Assembly (NCBI GenBank): GCA_011947345.1
Contig: JAAVTG010000538.1
Coordinates: forward strand, 806,001 to 870,000
Reading direction: 5' to 3'
From: Phytophthora quininea
Taxonomy: Eukaryota > Oomycota > Peronosporomycetes > Peronosporales > Peronosporaceae
Length of the DNA: 64,000 nt
The number at the start of each line of letters is the position of its first letter. The first letter of the stretch is position 1. The notes beneath the pieces were generated by a model. The model had not been told where the DNA came from and ran no database searches. It worked only from the letters and a program-made list of their open reading frames with translations. The translations under genes were made by a program, and so were the position numbers. This document shows, one piece after another, positions 32,446 through 43,650 of this stretch.

Positions 32446-33768
32446 ATGAAGGTTCTGGGAGCTGCGGTGGCTCTTGCGCTACCTGTAGTCGTCGTCAACG
32501 CTGCACTATCTGTTGATTCGAGTACTTCTACCGATGAAATGGGAGGGTTCTTGCAGAAGACTTGGTCTCTTAAAGGCGACGTGGTCAACGCCTTGACGCT
32601 GGACGTGGCTGGCAACATTTTCGTCGAGTTCGATGCTTCACTCCGTAATGAGTCTGGATTGGCTGCCAAGGTCGTCATGAAGAGCAGCTCGGCCAATATG
32701 CTCGATCTCGTGGACATCACCCCAAGCGATATCGACAATGGCTTTCGTCTGCACTACAAGAACGTCAACGCTCGCGTGATGGGAGAGGTGGTGACGCAGA
32801 TCACACTGAGCGACCACAATACGGTCGATTCTTTAGCTGCTTCGGTTGCCGACAACATCGTCGTGGGTGGAGACGTCCTAGTCTCCAACGACGACTCTGC
32901 TAGTCTGAGGTTCACTGCTAGGGGCGACAGCGAGCTCTTCTTGGGCTCAGCTCACGATACGTTCTCACTGAACGACCTCAAGATCGCGAGCTCTGGCGAT
33001 GGTCGTGTGCAGTTCTTGGCGTCGTCGATTCAAGCCAACGGCATCGACTTGTCTCTCTCTGGAGATGGCAAAGCTGCAGTCGTAGCTGCGGAAGAAATCG
33101 TCGTCGACTCCATCACGTCGTCCATCTCTGGAGACGGCAAAGTCTTTGTGGAGTCTGCTAACGTACAGGCAGGTTCGTTGATCGCAACGTTGACTGGAGA
33201 TGGCAAACTCGCCTACTCCACTGCTGGGTCCTGCGAAAACCAACGGATCAATCTCAGTGGAGACGGGTCCGTGTATGCAGGTCCCATCGTCTGCAAGGAC
33301 ACTTACGTGGCCACGTCTGGAGACAGCAAAGCCATGGTACAAACGACTGGCACCCTCACCACTGTGGGTCATGGCAAGGTCAAATACTTGGGCGAACCTC
33401 AGCACATCGTGTCGAAATCGCACTGGAGGAAGCACAGCAAGGTCAAAGAGGCGAGGTTCAACAAGGTTAAGACGTACTCGGTTCGAATGCCACCGAGCAA
33501 GACTCCGACCAATCTGAGGATTATCCTTCGAGCAGCCTGGTTCGGTGATTCGCCTCACGTGAGTGTGCACTGGGGATGGCCCTATGGAGGACCCACCCAC
33601 CACGATCCTTGGGGTCACGGGTGGGATGCCATGGAAATGTCGGTCGATGACAAGGAGCAGCCGCTGAGTTTCGGACTGGTGGCGTTCTTCGCTGCAGCGA
33701 GCGTGCTTGCCTTCATAGCGTACAAGTACCACAAGCGTCACGCTCAGGAGTACGCGCCACTGCTCTGA
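32446..33768 (+). CDS. Secreted/anchored GIN/DUF2807-like beta-helix protein
   Basis: ATG 32446 gives a classic signal peptide (MKVLGAAVALALPVVVVNA). Short repeats with the turn SGDGK or SGDGR follow (IASSGDGRVQFLAS, DLSLSGDGKAAVVAA, SSISGDGKVFVESAN, ATLTGDGKLAYSTA, INLSGDGSVYAG, ATSGDSKAMVQT), predicting a beta-helix. After a basic linker, a segment with several His, Trp and Pro (HWGWPYGGPTHHDPWGHGWD) precedes a membrane helix GLVAFFAAASVLAFIAY and a short basic tail. Uninterrupted, 440 residues. Paralog of the gene at 31126, with 195 bases between them. A wall or surface role is inference. Confidence 0.75.
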   Translation: MKVLGAAVALALPVVVVNAALSVDSSTSTDEMGGFLQKTWSLKGDVVNALTLDVAGNIFVEFDASLRNESGLAAKVVMKSSSANMLDLVDITPSDIDNGFRLHYKNVNARVMGEVVTQITLSDHNTVDSLAASVADNIVVGGDVLVSNDDSASLRFTARGDSELFLGSAHDTFSLNDLKIASSGDGRVQFLASSIQANGIDLSLSGDGKAAVVAAEEIVVDSITSSISGDGKVFVESANVQAGSLIATLTGDGKLAYSTAGSCENQRINLSGDGSVYAGPIVCKDTYVATSGDSKAMVQTTGTLTTVGHGKVKYLGEPQHIVSKSHWRKHSKVKEARFNKVKTYSVRMPPSKTPTNLRIILRAAWFGDSPHVSVHWGWPYGGPTHHDPWGHGWDAMEMSVDDKEQPLSFGLVAFFAAASVLAFIAYKYHKRHAQEYAPLL

Positions 33769-33805
33769 AAATGCTGCACGAATGCATGAACAAGTTAAGA
33801 ATAAT

Positions 33806-35039
33806 TCAAATGTTGTTGGATGTTGCCAAGCTCTTCCTGTCCTGAATGGTCTGGTCGAGCGTTTGGTTTTCCAGTGCTTGGAGTCGAGAGACGATGAACT
33901 GCTGGTATAACTTGGCCAGGTACTCGACAGACTCGCATCCTTCCGTCGGAGGTGAGCCTCGAATTGTCGGCGTCATGAGCACACACTCGCATACACTAGC
34001 AACGTCGTCTTTGACTGGCTGGAGAAACCCCAGCCATGTTCGTGAGTCGTGACGTTGCGTTCGGCTTTGACCTGCGGCCAGTGAGCTACACTATCCCAAA
34101 CGTGAACCAGTCGGTCGTGCTCGATGAACTGCTTGATGGCCATCCGCATGGTGCAGGTAAAGTCTCCCAACGCCACCTCAATCTTCAAGACCGCGAGTCG
34201 AGACGCTCTTCCAAGCGGCAGTCCCTACAGACACGACAAGAAGGTATTAGCTGCAGCCTCACTAGGCTGTAAAGACCACAAATCACCGTACCAGGTCGTT
34301 AACGGTACGCGTTGGTCCGAGCAATACCGCTTCATCGGTTCGGAGAGCTTTCCACAGCGCCTGCTCCATTGCTTCGCTTTCGAAAGGCACCAACGTTCTT
34401 GTCCTCGACTTGAGCATGAGTCCGATATTGTGAGGACGCCAGATATGCGCGTCGTTGACTTCGGAAGCAGTTCCATTGAGTCCCGTAAGATGGAGCACTT
34501 GGTTTGTGTTCGTGTATTGTTCATCGACATTCTCCGCCAACATCCTGAAGATTGGCGTGTCTTGAGCCACGTCAAAGGAAGCACCCGCGTCGTTGCGACC
34601 CGACAGCGTGGAAACACTTGCACCAACTCGCTCATCTGCTGCCGTAGTGTCTTCTCCAAAGCTTGGATGCACTCGGTAGTCGTCTCCAGCGACTTCTTCA
34701 GCTCGGAATTCTTAGCATATGCGGCCAAAACTGTTCGCGCTCTTTGCTGGCTTTGGTGCGCTGCTGCTCTAGTTCCCGCTTCAGCTCGTCAACTTGAGCT
34801 TGTAGCCGTGCGATCTCGTGGTGCGGTCGATTGCGATCGCGTCTCCGTCTCCCTTTCTTCTGGACTGGTTCCGGTGCTACGGTCTCTGATGAGGTGGTTT
34901 CGAGAATGCTGTCAACAGGAACAGCTTGAACTGGCGAACTATTGGGGGCATTGTGAAGGTTCTGGGCGTGAGTGATGACCTCTAGAAGCAAGGAATCGTC
35001 CACGAGGGGCTCGTACTGCTCATCCATTGCTCCCTCCAT
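33806..35039 (-). CDS. bZIP-like/START-like protein, subfamily B (three frame breaks)
   Basis: Starts MEGAMDEQYEPLVDDSLLLE. The basic coiled coil is RRRRDRNRPHHEIARLQAQV, typical of subfamily B. Breaks of one missing base occur at T4 (plus-strand A4, 34727-34730), at T3 (34574-34576) and at A3 (34010-34012). Between them the order matches intact relatives: NSELKKSLETTTECIQALEK, DVAQDTPIFRMLAENVDEQY, LVPFESEAMEQALWKALRTD. A GT-AG intron of about 70 bp lies around 34230-34300 before LPLGRASRLAVLKIEVALGD. The C-terminus ends at TGA 33806-33808. All breaks fit homopolymer errors, so it may be intact in the organism. Confidence 0.6.
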
Positions 35040-35142
35040 CGCCACAAGTCTCTGTACCAATGGTTACTCCAGTGCCTTCAGGATGATTACACCATCGGAC
35101 TTTTGACGAAGAACTCAACTACGTCTTGCCATGCTTTCCTAT

Positions 35143-36308
35143 TCATTTGTTGCAAATGGCATCGTCGACTGCCAAGTTTTCTAGTCCTTGCAATCTTGAG
35201 GCGATATAGTCTTGGTACAATTCGCCGAGAAGGTCGATGACTTTGCAGCTTTCGTCGGGGTTACTCGATTGATCGTTGGGGTGATGAAGACGTAAGACTG
35301 ACATAGTCGAGCTCCACTCTTCGCGAGGTGATTGAAGCCCCACCCGTGCTCTCGAGTCTTGACGTTGCGTGCATTGCCCAGTTGAGGCCACTCTGCAAGT
35401 GTATGCCAGACATTGACGAAATGGCCACCTCTATCGAACTGCTTGACCACCATCCGCATCTTGCAGATAACGTCCCCCATTGCGACCTCGTGCTTGCGGA
35501 TACCCACGTTTCGAGCGTCTCCAAGCGGTAAACTCTGCAGCCACAAACAGTTAAATATGTCGCGAAGGAGACAGGAACTTAACCAACTTACCAGATCGTC
35601 AATCGATCGACATGGTCCGAGCGCTACGTGCTCGTCACGTCGGATCTCATCCCATAGGACGCGCTCAAGAGTGTCGCTTTCAAACGGCAGTAAGAAGCAC
35701 GAGAGCGACTTCAACGTCGGATCTCCAGAGCGGCAGATGTAGGTGTTGACCTTCTGCGACGTCGTGTCGTTCAGTCCCGACGCTTGCAGCACCTGGCTCA
35801 TGTTTTCAAACTGGTCGTCGACATTCTTCGCGAGCGACCTAAAGATCGCTGCGTCCTGTGCGGCATCGTACGGAAGCGTTCGAGTCGATACGGATCGACA
35901 CTTGGGCACGACACGCACGAGCTCGTCCATTTGCTGCGCTAAGATGCGCTCGAACGTCTGCATTTGGTCGAGGGTCTTGCTCAGCGTTCGCTTCAGCTGA
36001 ACGTTCCTGTCGTGAGCTTCCAATGCACATCGAGCTCTTTTGCTGGCTTTAGTGCGTTCACTTTGCAGCGTTCTCTGTAGCTCTTCGATCTGCGCCTTCA
36101 AGCCAGGGATCTCTCGATACGGGTGTCGGCGGTCACGTCGTCTTGTCCAGTTCTTCTTAGCTGGTTTGGTATTTAATGGGATTACACTGTTAGTTCCGTC
36201 GTCTAGAAGAGCTTCGTCTTGGAGGAACGCGTTGCCATTGGTCTGTGGATCGGCTAGGAGCGCTGAAATCGCAGCATCGTCCAAGAGGAACGCGTCTACC
36301 CCGTCCAT
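35143..36308 (-). CDS. bZIP-like/START-like protein, subfamily B
   Basis: Starts MDGVDAFLLDDAAISALLAD, with basic region RRRDRRHPYREIPGLKAQIE, leucine heptads, LPYDAAQDAAIFRSLAKNVD, LLPFESDTLERVLWDEIRRD and, after a 57-bp intron (35591-35535), SLPLGDARNVGIRKHEVAMG. The intron has no stop and is in phase, so a retained-intron protein would be 19 residues longer. One break by a missing base lies at C4 (plus-strand G4, 35257-35260). Beyond it the frame ends VIDLLGELYQDYIASRLQGL to TGA 35143-35145. The start is 137 bases from the divergent subfamily C gene at 36446. Confidence 0.72.
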
Positions 36309-36397
36309 TGCGCTTCTTGCTCAATCACAATGACTGTAACCTAAGGTTACATTGCTGAACTGGCTCTCTGTTTGTGACAAGGTCTGCTTGGCATCAT

Positions 36398-36409
36398 CAT
36401 TCTCCAGCA
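36398..36409 (+). promoter_or_regulatory. Initiator-like element
   Basis: TCATTCTCCAGC, 37-48 bases upstream of the ATG at 36446 and inside the short divergent interval shared with the gene at 35143-36308, matches the oomycete Inr core. Confidence 0.4.
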
Positions 36410-36445
36410 TCATCAGCAGAGAGCCACTTTGGTTTTGAGGTGGAA

Positions 36446-37621
36446 ATGAAGAAATGTATCGACGTGCTGGACGAGTTCTTGCACGACATGAACGAGCTGG
36501 AGATGCAGCAGTCGGTTACCAAGGTAGGACCCTTACCCAACCCCAACGCTGTTGGCCCCAGTGCGAAGCGGCGGATCAATGCAGCACCAGCTCCAGTCAA
36601 GAAGAAGAAGCAGTCGTGGCTGCGACGGAAGGAGGAGCTGGAGACGCTGCGACTGCAGAAGGCGGAGATGGAGACGACTGTCGCTTGCTTGCAACTGTTA
36701 CAGCAGCATACGTCGTGGAGACGGAAGTTGGAGACAGAAGAGTTGCGCAAGTGGGAAGCGACAGCTCTGAGTGAGCGGAGGCGATCCCAGTTGTCTCGAG
36801 AGGAAAACGACGCGCTAAAGGTGAAGCTTCGATCCTACGTGCAGACAGCTAACGCTTTTCAAAGCATGATCACTGGTGAGCAACTTGTTGGCGTTCTGAG
36901 TTCGACACGTCCGGTACAAATCGACTTAAGAGCAGTTCGTCAACTGCAGATTAGCACACCCAGCACCTTCAGCATGCTCGAGAGAAGGATTGACCGAAAA
37001 GTACACGAAATCCAGGCAATCGTCGACGAGGATCAGCACAGCAAATCGTTAATGGACTCGACACACGTCCAGATCCGCAACGACAGTGGCGAAGGGAGTG
37101 TAATGGAGTACAAGTGCGACTGCGTGTTGCCATTCAGCGAAGACGTGACGTTGAATGCCGCGTGGAGTATCATTGAGGTTGGAGGGATCCCTCAGAAGCA
37201 ACTATCTCAAGTTGGACGGCGCACGGAGAACGAATATTGGATCGACTCGCGCTTTGTGGTGCCGTTGGAACGAAATGGCTCTGCGATTATTGATGCGCAC
37301 ATCGTGATCAAGCGCTTTGAGGTGTTGGGAGGATACGTGCTTCTCGCGGAAGGAACGTCCGACTGGTCTATCCTCCAGGAACATGCTGCTGCTCTGAGCT
37401 TTGCGACACAAGAATCGGTCTGGGCTGTCTGCAGAGGATATCCTCTGGAATCAAAAGACGTTTGCCACCAGACGTCTGCAAGCCAAATCAAAGTCCAAGT
37501 ACGCAGCAAAATGGCAACTCTTTCGGAACCCGATTTTGTCTTGTCACCTTTCCGAGAGCTCATCGATTCGCAGCGCCAATTCCTAGAGAACACGTTGCTG
37601 GACTCGACGCGAGTAGGATAG
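36446..37621 (+). CDS. bZIP-like/START-like protein, subfamily C (intact)
   Basis: Uninterrupted, without introns. The start MKKCIDVLDEFLHDMNELEM carries the subfamily C leader (VL..FLHDM..L). An in-frame ATG at 36374 would add 24 residues, but relatives start at the leader. A basic coiled coil follows (KKKKQSWLRRKEELETLRLQ), then an Arg/Glu-rich helix, CVLPFSEDVTLNAAWSIIEV and the C-terminal KRFEVLGGYVLLAEGTSDWS, the strongest conserved block of the family. It ends FRELIDSQRQFLENTLLDST. This gene is a good reference for subfamily C. Converges with the next gene, stops 35 bases apart. Confidence 0.78.
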   Translation: MKKCIDVLDEFLHDMNELEMQQSVTKVGPLPNPNAVGPSAKRRINAAPAPVKKKKQSWLRRKEELETLRLQKAEMETTVACLQLLQQHTSWRRKLETEELRKWEATALSERRRSQLSREENDALKVKLRSYVQTANAFQSMITGEQLVGVLSSTRPVQIDLRAVRQLQISTPSTFSMLERRIDRKVHEIQAIVDEDQHSKSLMDSTHVQIRNDSGEGSVMEYKCDCVLPFSEDVTLNAAWSIIEVGGIPQKQLSQVGRRTENEYWIDSRFVVPLERNGSAIIDAHIVIKRFEVLGGYVLLAEGTSDWSILQEHAAALSFATQESVWAVCRGYPLESKDVCHQTSASQIKVQVRSKMATLSEPDFVLSPFRELIDSQRQFLENTLLDSTRVG

Positions 37622-37656
37622 CAAAGGGAAACAGATCCAAACATCGTCTTGAAAGC

Positions 37657-38875
37657 TCACAGCATTGTTTCTCTGGAGTGTATGGCCCCGTCAACTAAAG
37701 TATTTTCCAGCAGTTGATACCGTGAGTCGATGGTGTGTCGATACAGCTGCATCACTCGTTCAACGAGCTTTCCGTTGGTCTCTGGTGCAATAGTCGGAGT
37801 CACCAGCACAAGGCTGCGCAGGACCGTAACATCAGGCGAGCCCATGTGCGTGAAGTAGCTCCATCCGTACTCCCGAGTCGACACGTGAGGCACAGCTTCG
37901 ACCCTGGGCCAGTCTCCTACTGCATCCCACACGTAAACCTCGCGCTCCTCTTCAACATACACCTTGAGAGCCATCCGAATTGTGAATGAAGCTTCTTCCA
38001 AGCGAACTTCTCGCTTGGAAACAATTAAATGGGACGCTGATCCCATCGGCAGACCCTTCCAAGCCACAAATTCAGTTAGTTAACCAGATACTATCATATA
38101 GCTAAGGTTGTGTATCGTACCAGCTCTTTTGTAGACTCTACCTCACACGGTAGAATTGCTGCTTCACAGTCAATACGATGCGCCATCGCCTTGATAACGA
38201 GGTCGTACGAGTACGGAAACAAAGCACACGACTTATACGTTAAAACGTTGTTGTCCGTTGCAACTTGTGCGTCGAAAATCTCTTCCGTAGCGTCTTGCAG
38301 TCCAGCATCGTGAAACACTCGGTTCGAATCCATATAACGGCAGTCTACTGATCGAGCCAGCACTTGAAAGACCGCGTCGTCTTCATCAACACTGTACACC
38401 AAATTCCGTCCCGAAACTACCAAAGACTTTGGTAGAGCTTGCAGCAGTTTATCTGCCTGTGCCTCCAGCAAGTTCTTCACATCGTTAGTCCTATCCAGAG
38501 CTTTCTGCAGCTTCTCCTTGAGCTTGTCGTTCTTTTCCTGGAGAATTTGCAACTCTCGATCTCTAGCACTCGATCTGGGTCGAAGCTTCCTCAGTTGGCT
38601 CTCCATCTCCACTACCTGCTTCTGCAGTCGAGCGATCTCGTGGTTGGGTCGGTTGCGGTCTCTTCTCCGCTTCTTCTTGGGCTTCTTCACTGCAGGCTTT
38701 GACGTTGGCACAGCGTCCTTGGGCCAAAAGACGGTCCTTCTGAGGCTGCCATAACACTTGGATCTATGGGAACTTGGCTCAAATGGGCGTCTCCATACAC
38801 TTCCATGTCGTCATCTTCAGGCATTGCCAGCAGCAAGTTCAGAGCGTCTTCCAGGGCGGGAGAGCGCTCGTCCAC
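37657..38875 (-). CDS. bZIP-like/START-like protein, subfamily B
   Basis: Begins MDERSPALEDALNLLLAMPE. One missing base at T4 (plus-strand A4, 38726-38729) separates this leader from the basic coiled coil (KKPKKKRRRDRNRPNHEIAR). Then come VVSGRNLVYSVDEDDAVFQV, ALFPYSYDLVIKAMAHRIDC, a GT-AG intron of about 70 bp near 38055-38120, and the last exon (LPMGSASHLIVSKREVRLEE, GDWPRVEAVPHVSTREYGWS) to TAA. Function as inferred for the family. Confidence 0.72.
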
Positions 38876-39055
38876 ACCTCCCCTTCATGGGGAGACTTTC
38901 AGTTTGTGTGACCGTAATCACAAAGTTACAATCACGCGCACAGATTAGACACGCTTGCTCAGCTGGAGATGGAGAAGCAGAAAAGCAGAACTTACTGGAG
39001 ATGAGGTTTCCGCCAGCAACTACAAATGTAATTTGAGGTTTATCCGACCGCCAGG

Positions 39056-41438
39056 CTAACGATCATCGGCTGAGGTCTTCTTGACAACATTCTCCAGCAT
39101 ATTCATGAGCTTTTGATTACCTTGAATCCCAAAGAACTCGGCTCGGTTGTCTCGCGTCGACAGGTCCAGCAGAATGATCTCGTCGACGTCCTTGCTGTTC
39201 TCGAGATCTTCTCTTGAGTAGTCAACTGACTTGGAGCCCGATTCTTCGATCATCTTGCTTAGTTCTTCAGTATATTCCGTCGCACACACGATCACAACAT
39301 GCAGCCGCTTTTCGCTGCAGAGTGTCCGTTCCTTTGCGGGCATCCTGTTAAACTTCGTGCATATTTTGTCGATCATTGTCTTATCCACCACGGAGTCACT
39401 GACAACAGCAAAAGCCTCCTCAATTGTTGCATTTCCCACTGTTAAGACCAACAGCATGTCCGGCGATGTTGATTTCAAATGGGAATGCTCTGTGGATGAA
39501 GGAGTTCTGTCACGTTCCTCTTTCGGCAGCCAGTGCCAATCTCTTACCTTCGCTTCGATACACCCCAAAAATTGCTCATCTGTAAAGAAATTGGGGAGTC
39601 CAGTCTTCAGACACTTTCCCACACACAGCTCCTGGAAGCGACCCAAGACAAGCAACTCTAGCTCATCTAACTAGTCGGTTGAGAAGTTGCCGATTCCAGG
39701 GATCGCTTTGTAAAGCAATTGGTTTACCGAGAGGACACAACACAACGCCATCTCCAGGTGCATACAGCTTCGCTCTAGTCATTGTGCCTTCTTAGTTGAC
39801 ACCGAAGATATGGGCGATAGCATCATACGAAATGTCGTTGTTGCTTCCGTCCTGCCAGAGCCGTGACAAGTCCACCGCGTAACCTTCGAGAGCCCGATTC
39901 ATCAAGTTCCGAAGTGGCACTTTGTACTGCAGCATGCGCTCACCAAACTTTTCCCAATCGATACGGTCACCCAGTCTACCAGGGTTCTTGTAATTGACGA
40001 GTTGTTTATAGGAATTACACTTTCGTCAAAGCCAGATGCAACGATCGCGGATGGCCAAACGTTGTCTTGAAAAGATGATAAGCAAACTCGACCACTTGGT
40101 TCTCCGTCAGATTGTAGTGCTGCTCAAGCGTGCTCGTCTTCGTTTCGTCCCAATATGTTCTTCTGATCATCCGAATGTTGCAGTTTTCCTCTGGCCTCAT
40201 GCCAACATGGTTCAGGAACGACGCGCGGCCAGCAACCAGGAAAAACACCTTCTGAACTGGAAGCAAGGATTCCAAGATCGTCTTACAAAACATTAGACAT
40301 CGCTCTCTTTGCTCCACGTCAGAAAGATTCTTGCGGTCGAAAGGCACGCCAATCTCATCAATCGCAATAAAAAGTGACCCGACTTCAGCCGTCAGTCTCT
40401 TCATAAACGACGTGAACGGTGCATTGGGCGGCAGATTGTCCGGAGTTAGACAGTGAGGTCTCCTCCCTTGATCCAGATCGAAGTAGTCATAGAGAGTCCG
40501 GATAAACCACTTCATCACCTTCTTCTCGTCGAAATTATCTGCGTCATCCAAGACGTCAAAAGAAGTAAAGCGCTCGACTATGATGGTGTGGCATTGACGC
40601 ACGGTATCCAAAACCCCGCCCGCGTTGTTCGCTTTGTCCGAGTCATTCAACTTTTCCCATTTCTCGTTGCACTTCCGAATATACTCGCAGGTAAATCTTG
40701 ACTTGCCAAGACCTGAGACGTTGTCCACAAGAGGGACCACCCACTGCAATCCGTACCTCTTTCCCGCGTGGTTGTAATTTTGCTCGTGAAAGCCGAGAAG
40801 CTAGGCCGTCGCTTCGTCACGGTCCACGAAGAACATCCTGGCTTTTTCAGATAACAGCATCGTTCTTGATTTTCCTTCCAAATCCACTGCACTGGCGCTC
40901 CATACTTGTATCGCTTCACTGAGACCACATCGTCGCCATCATCCTTGTATTCCTCCCGCGCTCTGGTTCGACTTGGCACCAGCGGATGCCTTTTCTCCGC
41001 CCCGAAGTTTGTGTCCAAACCAGCCAAGTAATCAAGAGAAGTATCATCTCCTCTATCGTCAACAGCGGGGAACACTGTGAGAGAGGTGGCGGCGAGCCCT
41101 CTCAGGAATTCCTTGCACTTTTCCTTCACAACCAGGCTTATATCCACAGCCTTGCTCTCGTCAGCGAGAGGTTTGGACATTTGGATGATGACTGGCTCCT
41201 CGTAGCTACCCGAAGAAACCTCGAAGCTTCGCAAGTGCCCGCCCGCAGTGAGTTTTGCCATGTTCTCGTAGACCTTGAGGGTGTACGTTTCAATCCCTGC
41301 CAGCGGAGAAAATTTGCATGCGTCGTTCACAGCTTTGAGAAAAATAGCAACTCTTGCTGTTTCGATGAGCTTGACGCAGTTCAAATCGGCCACCACTTTC
41401 GCCGTTGACTCAAACCAAACTTCTCGCGTCTCTCTCTG
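39056..41438 (-). pseudogene. Crinkler remnant with P-loop NTPase and C-terminal nuclease-like domain
   Basis: No ATG is found at the 5' end: the frame opens behind a stop near 41,440 with ETREVWFESTAKVVADLNCV, so the header is missing. The next part reaches 40,780, where a missing A in A4 (plus-strand T4, 40778-40781) leads to the NTPase core (WVVPLVDNVSGLGKSRFTCE, a Walker A loop; SLFIAIDEIGVPFDRK, a Walker B-like strand). After about 40,015 come another shift, a segment ending at an in-frame TAA near 39,795, and the last frame (39655-39056; DWHWLPKEERDR, RLHVVIVCATEYTEELSKMI), which resembles the REase-like effector domain found in CRNs. Header loss, shifts in both directions and a nonsense codon indicate real decay. 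Confidence 0.65.
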
Positions 41439-41587
41439 TAAAATTCAGAAGCGAAGAATTCAATCAATCGATTGATGTTTTGCTTCAAAAAGTAGCCACC
41501 TTGGAAGTTGTGGTCAAGAACTGCATTTCAATTTGACGTAATCACTTGACCACAACCACGCGCATTAGGTTTGACACATCTGCAGCG

Positions 41588-42773
41588 ATGGCGGGGAGCT
41601 GCCAAGACGTCCTCGAGAGCTTCCTCCACGACATGGAAGCGCTGGACCAGCAAAATGCAGCGCAGCAGACGGCGGTCCTGCGTCTAGAGCTGAAGAAGCG
41701 ACCTCTGGACGCTGCCCACAAGACGCAGACGATCACCAAAAAGAAGAGCAAGACGCCGTCCTGGATCAAAACCAAACGGGAGCTGAAGGCGCTACGACAA
41801 GAGAGCCAAACGCTGCAGATGCAGCTGAACGTCTTGAAATGGCAAAACGCCATCCAACAAGCTGACAGGGGAAATTACCCGAAGAAACCTCGAAGCAGTG
41901 GAAGTCGCTGGTGCAAACGGAGAAACAGCAACAAGAAGCGGCTTTAGAAGCCAATAAACGGATCAAGAGCAGTCTCCAGTATTGCATCTGGCAATCTGAG
42001 CGACTGCAAAGCGCTTCGACCGCTACAAGAGGCCAACGGGACGCCTTTTTAAAGTCCATGGACGAGTTCGAGTGCAGTTCGGCGATGCCAATTTGATCCG
42101 CATACTGGACAAGCAGGTGGATGCTCGATATCAAGAACTACGTCCTAGTTTCAACGCCAAGATGGAGGTACTAACTGTGCCCGACACGGATGTGGTGGAG
42201 AAGAAGTACGACCATGTCGTGGGGAAGGCCGAGTTCGCACGTGAGCAGCTGCTGCCTTTCCAAGAGCGAGCGATCTATTCTGCTGTGTGGTCGATCATCG
42301 AAGGCGGTCAGTTCCCTGACGGCCACGCGTGCGACGTCGTGAGGCTTTCGGAAGACGCGTACGCCATGACAATGTGCACTCGAGTGGGGTTGGATGACGG
42401 TGGAGCGACGTTCTTGAACTCGACCGCTGTCATTAAACGCTTCAAGACGCCGAATGGGTTTGTGGTGCTAACAGAAGCGAAGTCGGAGTATGTAGCGAAC
42501 CTCGCGACGTCAGGACCGTGGAGCCACATCACTCGAGAAAGAGGGTGCTTTGAAACACGACAGTGTCCTGTGGCGGACGGATCTGCCTTGTGTTGTTTGT
42601 CGTCGGCGTTGGACCTGCAGCCGAGCGAGTTATCCACAAGCTCAAGGCGGTACCCTGTAGCTTCGCCCTGTACGATTAAAAGCGTCGTGATACCGACGTT
42701 CCGACAACTCTTCTGCTCAAGGAACCAGTTCGTCGAAAACGCCTTGTTCGACATTATCCGTGCTCAGAATTGA
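41588..42773 (+). CDS. bZIP-like/START-like protein, subfamily C
   Basis: Starts MAGSCQDVLESFLHDMEALD, the subfamily C leader, followed by KKKSKTPSWIKTKRELKALR (basic coiled coil). Two breaks by one missing base occur: at C3 (41878-41880) and near 42071. The rest is open: LIRILDKQVDARYQELRPSF, LLPFQERAIYSAVWSIIEGG, KRFKTPNGFVVLTEAKSEY and FRQLFCSRNQFVENALFD, ending TGA 42771-42773. Its last bases overlap the stop of the convergent RxLR gene (42764). No introns. Confidence 0.7.
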
Positions 42774-43650
42774 TCATAGTACCGGGAGAAATATTCTCTC
42801 CAGATGGCGAAACCTGGGTTGTTGTGTCTTGACTTTGCTGAATTCGGGATGCGCATTAAGCCAAGCCACTCGTCCACTTTCGCTGGGGTCACGCCGTTAC
42901 TAAGCCAGCGAGCGTATTGCAGTTCCAGCAGTTCGTTCGCGAGTTGCTCAAAGTTGGGATTCTTTTTCATAGAGAGCAACAATTGAGCGAGTTGTTCCTC
43001 CGAAAGTTTGCTGGCCAACGCAGCGAAGAGCTTCTCGTCGGAGAATTTGGCTTGGCCGAAAATCTGCCGGTACCTGGCCGCGTTCGTGATCCAGCTCATC
43101 AGCGCCGGATTGTCATTGAGAGGCTTCTCGGAAAGCTTTGCCGCTTCCAAGATGTCGCCCACTTTCGCTGAGGTCATGTCGGTCTTGAGCCAGCGGGCGT
43201 ATTGCAGTTCCAGCAGTTCGTTCGCGAGTTGCTCAAAGTTGGGATTCTTTTTCATTGAGAGCAATAGTTGAGCGAGTTGCTCCTCTGGAAGTTTTTGGCC
43301 AGCGCAGCGAAGAGCTTCTCGTCGGTGAATTTGGCTTGGCCGAACGTCTGTCGGTACTTGACCGCGTACATGAGCCAACTCATCAGAGTCGGATTGTCAT
43401 TGAGGGGCTTGTTGGAGACCTTTGCAACCTTCAAAAGCTTGCTCGGCTTTGCGTTCATCGCCTCCAGCGCGCTGTACTTGACTTTCGAAACCAAGTCCGT
43501 AATGTCTGCTCGTTCTTCGCTGGTATCGACGATGCTGTCTCCTCGAAGCTTCCGTGGGCCAACTCCATGACCAGGTGATTCTGCAGGCGAAACAACGGTG
43601 GGATTGGCCAGAACGGCAATGAAAAGTACCAGCAAGACACCGATTCGCAT
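42764..43650 (-). CDS. RxLR effector with LWY-like repeats (one frame break)
   Basis: Start 43650: signal peptide MRIGVLLVLFIAVLANPTVV, RKLR at residues 33-36 and SEER at 44-47, a textbook RxLR-EER pair. The effector domain contains about two repeats of some 95 residues, visible as a 285-bp direct DNA repeat, with blocks such as NDNPTLMSWLMYAVKYRQTF and EEQLAQLLLSMKKNPNFEQL followed by ELQYARWL, matching the helical LWY tandem-repeat class of Phytophthora effectors. A single missing A in A5 (plus-strand T5, 43292-43296) breaks the first repeat; in the second repeat the same position is intact. Such effectors act inside host cells. The target is unknown. Confidence 0.85.

Noticed and set aside
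42900..43290. CRISPR-like direct repeats
   Set aside because: Only about two long repeats inside an effector reading frame, with no short spaced repeats; the pattern is a protein-domain duplication.
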